A stretch of 64,000 bases of DNA, taken from contig NZ_CP052859.1 in NCBI RefSeq assembly GCF_012935695.1, positions 1,591,001 to 1,655,000 on the forward strand. The letters run 5' to 3'. Below, in pieces: positions 27,327 through 33,399 of the stretch. A program made the translations under genes and the position numbers. The first letter of the stretch is position 1, and each line of letters begins with the position of its first letter. The notes beneath the pieces were generated by a model that saw only the letters and a program-made list of their open reading frames with translations, had not been told where the DNA came from and did no database searches. Source of the stretch: Pseudomonas sp. ADAK18. Its GTDB lineage: Bacteria > Pseudomonadota > Gammaproteobacteria > Pseudomonadales > Pseudomonadaceae.

Positions 27327-27860
27327 TTATCGGGGCTGCTGCGGGGTTTTCATCGCCGCCAACCAGGCCGGGTCGAGACGCTTCTGTTCGGTCTCGATCC
27401 CCAGCGTTTCCATCTTCGCCTTGTGCGCTTCGATCTCCTGGACCAGTTGCGCCTGGGCGCTGGAGTTGGCATCCAACTCATGCATCTGCGTCAGTCCCAA
27501 GTGGTAGAAGCGCAGCAACTTGAGCGCCGCCGGGTTCTTGGCCTGCACCTGTTCGGTGACGGTGTGCATCACGTTGGTCACGCTCATCAGGCTGCGCTTG
27601 AGCCGCCAGCCGTAGATCGCCGGTGCGAGCCAGGCTTGCGACCAGAAGGGGCCGCGCACCAGGGCCACGGTCAGCAACACCCCAGCCATGACGCCCCCCA
27701 CGTTGAAGCGAAAATTGTCCCCGCCAGGTTCGCCAAACGCCATCACGGCCAGGCTGGACAGCAGCATCGCCAGGGCCACAAACATCACAGCAACGATCAA
27801 CGTGCTGCGACGGGTCTGCTGACGATAGGTTTGCGGGTCGCAGGGTTTGATCTCGAACAT
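27327..27860 (-). CDS. DUF3087-family membrane protein
   Basis: Predicted 177-residue protein. Two membrane segments lie at about residues 20-42 (TLIVAVMFVALAMLLSSLAV) and 55-70 (GGVMAGVLLTVALVRG). They are followed by a hydrophilic helical C-terminal half rich in Gln, Glu and Lys. The pattern matches the gamma-proteobacterial DUF3087 group, whose function is unknown. The start at 27860 has GGAG about ten bases upstream. Neighbours give no functional hint. Confidence 0.72.
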   Translation of the reverse strand: MFEIKPCDPQTYRQQTRRSTLIVAVMFVALAMLLSSLAVMAFGEPGGDNFRFNVGGVMAGVLLTVALVRGPFWSQAWLAPAIYGWRLKRSLMSVTNVMHTVTEQVQAKNPAALKLLRFYHLGLTQMHELDANSSAQAQLVQEIEAHKAKMETLGIETEQKRLDPAWLAAMKTPQQPR

Positions 27861-28012
27861 CCGGTGGCAGTCTCCATGGGGCGAGCAGGGGTATAGCGAA
27901 GCTCGGCATCATCGCATGCTTCGTGGTTTCGGGGGCTGTAATCAGGTTGAACGATGGCGGGCCCTGCGTCCTCTAACGTCAGTAGGCAACGAACGTCCCA
28001 GGGAGGTGAACC

Positions 28013-28186
28013 ATGACTCAGTATCAGCAGCAACCCGGCACGCCCCATCCCGACGACCGAACACCCGGGGAGGAGGAACGCGACAACGACGCCCAGCGTC
28101 CCAATGATCCGGCCAAGCGCAAGGATGATGTGAAACGGGTTGAAGACGACCTGGAAAACCTGCACGACAAGGCGCGGCCGTTGTAA
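28013..28186 (+). CDS. Small hydrophilic disordered protein
   Basis: Predicted 57-residue protein too small for most gene finders but well supported. The ATG at 28013 has a strong GGGAGGTG upstream, and the frame ends in TAA. The first half is rich in Gln, Pro, Asp and Glu; the second is a charged helix (AKRKDDVKRVEDDLENLHDK). No motif or family is recognised. It is 23 bases ahead of another small acidic protein gene, and the pair ends in a strong terminator, forming a tidy two-gene unit. A stress or envelope role is possible but unsupported. Confidence 0.7.
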   Translation: MTQYQQQPGTPHPDDRTPGEEERDNDAQRPNDPAKRKDDVKRVEDDLENLHDKARPL

Positions 28187-28209
28187 CCCGGAGAGCGGAG
28201 GAGGTAGTG

Positions 28210-28404
28210 ATGAGCAATCGTTCAACTGGACCGCATTCATCGGAACATTCCAGCGGCAAGGATGAATTGGGTTTTGACCCTGATTCGCCGGACTTGGCCG
28301 ACCCCCAGGTCGACCCGACAGGTCCTGCGATTGCACCGCTGGACAAGAAAGATAAGCCAGGCAACAAACCGCCTTACGATCCCTTGGCGGACCTCAAGCC
28401 CTGA
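28210..28404 (+). CDS. Small acidic Pro/Asp-rich protein
   Basis: Predicted 64-residue protein. The ATG at 28210 was chosen over an adjacent GTG at 28207 because GGAGGAGG stands about seven bases before it. The composition is dominated by Asp, Pro, Ser and Lys (DELGFDPDSPDLADPQVDPT), so it is probably intrinsically disordered and cytoplasmic. No known family is recognised. It is the second gene of a two-gene unit closed by a perfect terminator three bases after the stop. Confidence 0.68.
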   Translation: MSNRSTGPHSSEHSSGKDELGFDPDSPDLADPQVDPTGPAIAPLDKKDKPGNKPPYDPLADLKP

Positions 28405-28406
28405 AC

Positions 28407-28437
28407 AGAGCCCCGCCATTGAGCGGGGCTCTTTTTT
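28407..28437 (+). terminator. Rho-independent terminator
   Basis: AGAGCCCCGC and GCGGGGCTCT form a perfect ten-base-pair stem with a six-base loop, followed by a T-run to 28437. It closes the small-protein unit. Confidence 0.95.
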
Positions 28438-28460
28438 ACCGTGCGCCGATCAGTTGCCGT

Positions 28461-28709
28461 TCATTCGCCAAACCTCTTCGGTGGCGCCCAACTGACGTCG
28501 GTGATGCCGTATTTTTCCGCCCATGGCCGGCTGGTCTTTTTGACCCGTTCATGCCCCGGTCGACCGACGCGGGCAATGTGAGCGACCCCTGCATCGCAGG
28601 CTGCCCAATGCCAGGCCTCGGCGTTATTCATCAAGTCGGCACGTACGACAAAAGTTTTGGGCTCACCGTGCAGCAAATAGTGGATGGTGTAGATCGTTGC
28701 GGTACTCAT
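28461..28709 (-). CDS. Small conserved Pseudomonas protein (DUF6555-like)
   Basis: Predicted 82-residue protein. The ATG at 28709 is preceded by GGGAGGT. The sequence contains YTIHYLLHGEPKTFVVRAD, NNAEAWHWAACDAGVAHIAR and EKYGITDVSW, which I recall from a Pseudomonas-restricted family labelled DUF6555; the label is from memory. There is no signal peptide or membrane segment. The function is unknown. The stop lies 23 bases past the convergent terminator. Confidence 0.7.
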   Translation of the reverse strand: MSTATIYTIHYLLHGEPKTFVVRADLMNNAEAWHWAACDAGVAHIARVGRPGHERVKKTSRPWAEKYGITDVSWAPPKRFGE

Positions 28710-28867
28710 ATTACCTCCCTGTGTTGTTCTGAATGGATGCAAAGCGGCTCAGAAAGGTTCAGAAATTTTATGGCCCCACACGGTATGTTTTGATGTAGGT
28801 CACAATTGGCAAGTCGCGACCTTCAGGGTATTAGTGACGTCTTCACCTCATGCTCAAGGATCGCTTC

Positions 28868-29701
28868 ATGTTTGAGGAATCCCCCCGTCTGACCCACAGC
28901 CGCTTGTACCTGCAGCGCCTGGGGTATGACACGCCGCCCGCGCCGACCCTGCAAACCCTCAAAGACTTGCAACTGCGCCATGTCAGCACCTTTGCCTTTG
29001 AAAGCCTGTCGACGCTGTTGCGGGCGCCTGTGCCGATCGACTTGCCCAGCGTCGAGCAAAAAGTCCTGTTTGATGGGCGGGGCGGTTATTGCTACGAACT
29101 GAACCAGATGTTCCTGGCCTTGCTGCAAGAGCTGGGCTTTGAGGCACGGGGCATTACCGGCCGGGTGGTGATGGGCGGGCCGCCCGATGCACACACGGGG
29201 CGTACGCATCGCTTGAGCCTGGTGACCATCGACGGAGTGCGTTATGTCAGCGACGTCGGCTTTGGTGGCATGGTGCCGAGCAGCCCGCTGCAACTGGACA
29301 CCGAAGCGCCCCAGGCCACCGCCCACGAACCCTTTCGCCTGAGCTTGCATGAAGGCAGCTATACCCTGTGGGCCCAGGTCGCCGGGGAGTGGCGCGGGCT
29401 GTATGTGTTCGATTTGCAGCCGCAGTCGCACTTCGACTATGAAATCGGCAACTGGTACGTCTCGACCCACCCACAATCGCCGTTTTTTGGCACGTTGAAG
29501 GTGGCACTGCTCGCTTCGGGCCTGCGCCGTACCTTGAATAACGGCCACTACGCTGTTCACTACCTGGACCGCGACAGCGAAAAACGCGCGATCCAGGATG
29601 TGGATGAGTTGATGGCGCTGCTGCAAGACAGCTTCGGTATTCGCCTGCCCGAACATCCGCAACTGCGTGAGCGTCTTGGAAGTTTGCTGACTGCGCCCTG
29701 A
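28868..29701 (+). CDS. Arylamine N-acetyltransferase
   Basis: Predicted 277-residue NAT. The Cys-His-Asp triad is complete: Cys75 in RGGYCYE, His114 in GRTHRLSL and Asp129 in YVSDVGFGG. Members transfer acetyl from acetyl-CoA to arylamines or hydrazines in the cytoplasm. The ATG at 28868 is preceded by AAGGA with seven-base spacing, better than an ATG at 28850. It is a single gene, followed by a short palindrome. Confidence 0.93.
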   Translation: MFEESPRLTHSRLYLQRLGYDTPPAPTLQTLKDLQLRHVSTFAFESLSTLLRAPVPIDLPSVEQKVLFDGRGGYCYELNQMFLALLQELGFEARGITGRVVMGGPPDAHTGRTHRLSLVTIDGVRYVSDVGFGGMVPSSPLQLDTEAPQATAHEPFRLSLHEGSYTLWAQVAGEWRGLYVFDLQPQSHFDYEIGNWYVSTHPQSPFFGTLKVALLASGLRRTLNNGHYAVHYLDRDSEKRAIQDVDELMALLQDSFGIRLPEHPQLRERLGSLLTAP

Positions 29702-29710
29702 GGCACTGCG

Positions 29711-29730
29711 GGAGCGAGCAGGCTCGCTCC
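29711..29730. repeat. Short REP-like palindrome after the NAT gene
   Basis: GGAGCGAGC and GCTCGCTCC pair perfectly around AG. It resembles half of a REP core and may also end the NAT transcript, although no T-run follows. Confidence 0.6.
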
Positions 29731-29842
29731 ACCCAACCCTGGCCGCCGAAGCCCCCCTTTATGTCCCCCAATACCCTCAACGCCCGGGCGCCTCTGCCTT
29801 AGTGTGGATCAGGCTTTCCACACAATAAGAGAGAGGGTGGCT

Positions 29843-30211
29843 ATGTCGGCAACAACCCCTTGTCGCCTCGGTCTGCTGCTGGCCTTGATTGGCCTGCTGG
29901 CGGCCTGTGGCGATGGATCGAAACCTTCCCCGCAACGCGCTACATCGGCCACCGCCATGCCCACCGACCCGGCGTTGGCCCAGGTGTACGACACCAGTTG
30001 CAAGCTGTGCCACGGCAACCCGGCCTCCGGCGCGCCGTTGACGGGTGACGGCCAGGCCTGGAGCCCGCGCATTGCCCAGGGCGCGGACACCCTGCTGGAC
30101 CATTCGATCAATGGCTACAACGGCATGCCACCCATGGGCCTGTGCATGCAGTGCTCCGAGGAGCAATTCCTGGGGCTGATCAGCTTTATGTCCGGTCAAC
30201 ACATCCAATAA
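29843..30211 (+). CDS. Lipoprotein cytochrome c (c5-like)
   Basis: Predicted 122-residue protein. The signal peptide ends in the lipobox LLAAC with Cys22, so it should be lipid-anchored facing the periplasm. A single heme site CKLCH lies at residues 53-57. Met95 or Met98 in GYNGMPPMG is the probable sixth ligand, and the Cys pair in LCMQCSEEQF is the disulfide typical of cytochrome c5. The ATG at 29843 follows GAGAGGG. It is 19 bases before the Tat-exported FAD oxidase gene, for which it is the obvious electron acceptor. Confidence 0.87.
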   Translation: MSATTPCRLGLLLALIGLLAACGDGSKPSPQRATSATAMPTDPALAQVYDTSCKLCHGNPASGAPLTGDGQAWSPRIAQGADTLLDHSINGYNGMPPMGLCMQCSEEQFLGLISFMSGQHIQ

Positions 30212-30230
30212 CAATAATGGGGTAGCGGGT

Positions 30231-31625
30231 ATGGCGATGGACCTTTCACGGCGGCAACTGTTGCAGCGTTCGGCGCTGGCGGGGGCGTTCCTGGCGTTGA
30301 ACAGCAACCCGGTGCTGGCGCAACTGGCCCGCGCGCCACGGCTGATTCCCTGGCGCAACTGGTCGGGGGCGCAAAACTGCCTGCCCCTGGCGCGCCTGGC
30401 GCCGAAAAACCTGGATGAACTGGTGCAGGTGATTGGTCAGGCCCCGGGCAAGATACGGCCGGTGGGTGCGGGCCACTCGTTCAGTGCCTTGGTGCCCACG
30501 GACGGGACATTGCTGTCCCTGAGCTTTTTCAACGGGCTGCTGGATCACGACCCCAAGACTTTGCAAGCGACCTTTGCCGCCGGTACGCCGATGTCGCGCA
30601 TGGGCCCGGCCCTGAAGGCCGTCGGCCAGGCCTTGCCCAATATGGCGGATATTGATTACCAGACCCTGGCCGGCGCTATCTCCACCTCGACCCACGGCAC
30701 CGGCGTGGGCTTCACCTCGTATTCCGGCTGCGTCACCGGCCTGCAACTGGTCACTGCCCAGGGCGAGGTTCTGGATTGCGATGCCCAGCGTCATCCCGAG
30801 GTGTTCAACGCCGCGCGGGTGTCCCTCGGTGCTCTCGGCGTGGCGACTCAAGTCCGTTCGCAGAACCGTGCGCCGTATCGCCTGCGGGAACGGCAATGGA
30901 TCGCCAAGACCGAAGAGTTGCTGGAAGACGTAGAAAAGAACACCCGGGAAAACCAGCACTGGGAAATGCTCGTGGTCACTCATTCCGATTACGCCCTGTC
31001 CATCGCCCTGAATGAAACCACCGACGCCGAGACGCCGCCCATCGACCCGGCCGAGGCGGGCGGCAATGAGTTCGTCTCGATCATCGAGAAGCTCGACAAA
31101 TACGGCAGCGACTTCCCCGAGGCCCGACGCACCTTGCTTAACAGCCTGCGCTATTTCGCCAGCTTCGAGGACCGGGTCGCCGAGTCGTTCCAGGTCTATG
31201 CCAACGTGCGCAACGTGCGCTTCAACGAAATGGAGTACTCGGTACCCGCCGAGCACGGCCCGGCCTGCCTGCGGGAAATCCTCAAGCTGATCAGCGACAA
31301 GGACCTGCGCACCTGGTTTCCCATCGAGTACCGCTACGTTAAGGCTGACGACATTCCCTTGAGCATGTTCGAAGGGCGTGACAGCTGTTCGATCTCCGTG
31401 CATCAGCACTACACCATGGACCATCACAACTTTTTCGCGGCTGTGGAACCGATCTTCTGGAAGTACGCCGGCAGGCCTCACTGGGGCAAATTGCACACCC
31501 TCAATGCGCGCAACTTGCAGCCGCTTTACCCGCGTTGGGAGGAGTTCACGCGGGTGCGTCAGGCGCTGGACCCCAGCGGTAAGTTCCTCAATGCGCACCT
31601 GTCATCGATCCTGGGAGTGGCCTGA
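30231..31625 (+). CDS. Tat-exported FAD-dependent oxidase/dehydrogenase of the aldonolactone oxidase family
   Basis: Predicted 464-residue protein. A twin-arginine signal (SRRQLLQRSALAGAFLAL, Arg7-Arg8) is followed by a VAO/PCMH-type FAD domain with RPVGAGHSFS, AGTPMSRMG and GAISTSTHGTG. The C-terminal half is the D-arabinono-1,4-lactone oxidase domain, ending with the RPHWGKLHTLN motif that typifies this group. Related enzymes oxidise sugar lactones or polyols at C1 or a secondary alcohol. Export plus the adjacent lipoprotein cytochrome suggests a periplasmic dehydrogenase passing electrons to the respiratory chain. The substrate is unknown. It overlaps the next gene by one base. Confidence 0.87.
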   Translation: MAMDLSRRQLLQRSALAGAFLALNSNPVLAQLARAPRLIPWRNWSGAQNCLPLARLAPKNLDELVQVIGQAPGKIRPVGAGHSFSALVPTDGTLLSLSFFNGLLDHDPKTLQATFAAGTPMSRMGPALKAVGQALPNMADIDYQTLAGAISTSTHGTGVGFTSYSGCVTGLQLVTAQGEVLDCDAQRHPEVFNAARVSLGALGVATQVRSQNRAPYRLRERQWIAKTEELLEDVEKNTRENQHWEMLVVTHSDYALSIALNETTDAETPPIDPAEAGGNEFVSIIEKLDKYGSDFPEARRTLLNSLRYFASFEDRVAESFQVYANVRNVRFNEMEYSVPAEHGPACLREILKLISDKDLRTWFPIEYRYVKADDIPLSMFEGRDSCSISVHQHYTMDHHNFFAAVEPIFWKYAGRPHWGKLHTLNARNLQPLYPRWEEFTRVRQALDPSGKFLNAHLSSILGVA

Positions 31626-32902
31626 TGAACCGCAGAAACTTCATGCTCGGTACGCTTGGATTCGGAGCGCTGGTGGTCGGCGGTGCAGCCTTGCTGCGCC
31701 CAGGTGATCGCGGCAGTCCCTACAGCGACTATTTCCGCGCATTGAACCAGGAGCTCAAGGCCCATGGGCCGATGCGCCCGGTGATGCTGATCGACCTGGA
31801 CCGTCTGGATCACAATATCGATGTGGTGATGCAGTCGGTGCAGCGCGGGGGCAAGCACCTGCGCCTGGTGGAGAAATCCCTGCCGTCGCCAGGGTTGCTG
31901 ACTTACATCGCCAAACGTGCCGGTACCCAGCGCTTGATGTCGTTTCATCAGCCGTTCCTCAACCACGACGCCGAGGTTTTTCCCGACGCCGATATCCTGC
32001 TGGGCAAGCCGTTGCCGGTACGTTCTGCCGAGCTGTTTTATCAACTGCACAAGGGTGCATTTGATCCAGCGCGGCAGTTGCAGTGGTTGCTGGACACCCC
32101 CGAACGTTTGCAGCAGTACCTGGCGCTGGCCCAGGGCATGGGGACGAAGATGCGGGTCAATATCGAGCTGGATGTGGGCCTGCACCGTGGCGGTATCAGC
32201 GACAACGCCGTGCTGGGGCAGATGCTCGGGATGATCAGTGCTCATCCGCAGCACTTGGAGTTTTCCGGGTTTATGGGCTACGACCCGTTTGTTGGTATGG
32301 GCGTGCCGGGGATTCTTGGCTCGCCCCAGGCACTGTTCGACAAGGTCATGCAGCAGTACAACGGCTACGTCGACTACACCCGCCAGCAGTTTGCGCCTTT
32401 GTGGCGTGATGATCTGACGCTGAACACCGCCGGCAGTCCGACCTATCGCATTCATGAGCAGGAGCGTCTGAGCAGTGAAGTGTCGGTGGGTACGGCGATG
32501 CTCAAGCCGACGCACTACGACTTACCGTCTTTGAGTGAGCATGTGCCGGCGGCCTTTATTGCCACGCCGGTACTGAAAAGCACGGGGGCGGTGAATATTC
32601 CGGCGTTGGATGACAAGTCCCGGTTGTTCTCGTGGTGGGACCGTAACCAGCGAGCCACGTTCTTTATCTATGGCGGTAATTGGCTGGCGCAGTTCGAGTC
32701 GCCCGAGGGGCTGCAAAGCAATGAATTGTATGGGCGTAGTTCTAATCAGGAGATGGTGAATGGGTCGCCCAAGGTGGCCTTGAACGTGGAGGACCAGGTG
32801 TTTTTGCGTCCAACTCAGAGTGAGTTCGTGCTGCTGCAGTTTGGGGATTTGTTGGCGGTGCGGGGTGGGAAGATTGTTGAGCGTTGGCCGGTTTATGGCT
32901 GA
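31625..32902 (+). CDS. Tat-exported PLP-dependent fold-type III protein (DSD1/alanine racemase N-domain family)
   Basis: Predicted 425-residue protein. The N-terminus MNRRNFMLGTLGFGALVVGG is a compact twin-arginine signal. The mature part resembles D-threonine aldolase/D-serine dehydratase-like barrels: MLIDLDRLDHNI, then VEKSLPSPGLL with Lys84 as the candidate PLP lysine, then NIELDVGLHRGG. Fold-type III enzymes act on D- or L-amino acids. Tat export would let it carry folded cofactor to the periplasm. It is translationally coupled to the FAD oxidase (TGATG), implying joint function, but the reaction linking them is unclear. Confidence 0.8.
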   Translation: MNRRNFMLGTLGFGALVVGGAALLRPGDRGSPYSDYFRALNQELKAHGPMRPVMLIDLDRLDHNIDVVMQSVQRGGKHLRLVEKSLPSPGLLTYIAKRAGTQRLMSFHQPFLNHDAEVFPDADILLGKPLPVRSAELFYQLHKGAFDPARQLQWLLDTPERLQQYLALAQGMGTKMRVNIELDVGLHRGGISDNAVLGQMLGMISAHPQHLEFSGFMGYDPFVGMGVPGILGSPQALFDKVMQQYNGYVDYTRQQFAPLWRDDLTLNTAGSPTYRIHEQERLSSEVSVGTAMLKPTHYDLPSLSEHVPAAFIATPVLKSTGAVNIPALDDKSRLFSWWDRNQRATFFIYGGNWLAQFESPEGLQSNELYGRSSNQEMVNGSPKVALNVEDQVFLRPTQSEFVLLQFGDLLAVRGGKIVERWPVYG

Positions 32903-32920
32903 CCGGCTGGTTGAATTTGG

Positions 32921-32956
32921 GGTGCATATCCGTTACCGCAGCAACGGATATGTACC
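32921..32956. repeat. Solo terminal hairpin of the 605-1277 repeat family
   Basis: CATATCCGTT (32925-32934) and AACGGATATG (32943-32952) pair around ACCGCAGC, flanked by GGGT and ACCC. These are the same ends that bound the 0.67-kb element at 605-1277, but here they sit eight bases apart with nothing between. Confidence 0.75.
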
Positions 32957-33168
32957 CAGCCCAAGCCCAACAACCTGAACCATTCCTGAAGAATCCTCCT
33001 ATTCCTCCTGCGGAAACTTTCCTACGGTTTACTCTCCATGTAACGGGGCGTAAGCTTCGCGCGTTTTCATCAATAGCGGAGACCCTCAGTGGGTACTTGT
33101 TCGAGTGACAGTCGTCGGCTGGTTGTAGTAACCGGCACATACTTGGCAAGATAACGCGCATTTTCCTG

Positions 33169-33399
33169 TGCCGTTGTCTCGCCGAAAAAGCGAGAAACGG
33201 CATCCCGTCACGGCCAGTCCTGGCCTGTGGCCCGAAGTCCTCTCATCGACGCTGAACAGTACGTGATGCCTTGCATCGCAGTACTACGGACGCGCCTGTC
33301 GTTTGCGACAGGCGGGCCTATCCTGTCGTGCCCGTGACCCGGCCACGGCCCCAGGACGGTCGTACCTGCCCGAAGGTTTCCTCGCGCAGGAGTTACACC
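33169..33399 (+). promoter_or_regulatory. Structured 5' leader upstream of mgtA
   Basis: The 497 bases before mgtA hold no long gene. From 33169 four strong stem-loops follow in series: 33169-33202 (TGCCGTT and CTCGC paired with their complements), 33212-33225 (GGCCA/TGGCC), 33258-33285 (AGTAC and GATGC with complements) and 33293-33314 (CGCCTGTCG/CGACAGGCG with a four-base loop). A 23-codon open frame (33266-33337, ending at TGA) begins in the third stem. mgtA genes in enterobacteria are controlled by Mg2+-sensing leaders, so a sensor RNA is plausible. I do not recognise a known riboswitch consensus. The stretch 32957-33168 shows nothing I can name. Confidence 0.5.

Noticed and set aside
33266..33337. 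23-codon frame in the mgtA leader considered as a confirmed leader peptide gene
   Set aside because: The ribosome site is weak and the start is buried in a hairpin; kept only as a possibility within the leader feature.
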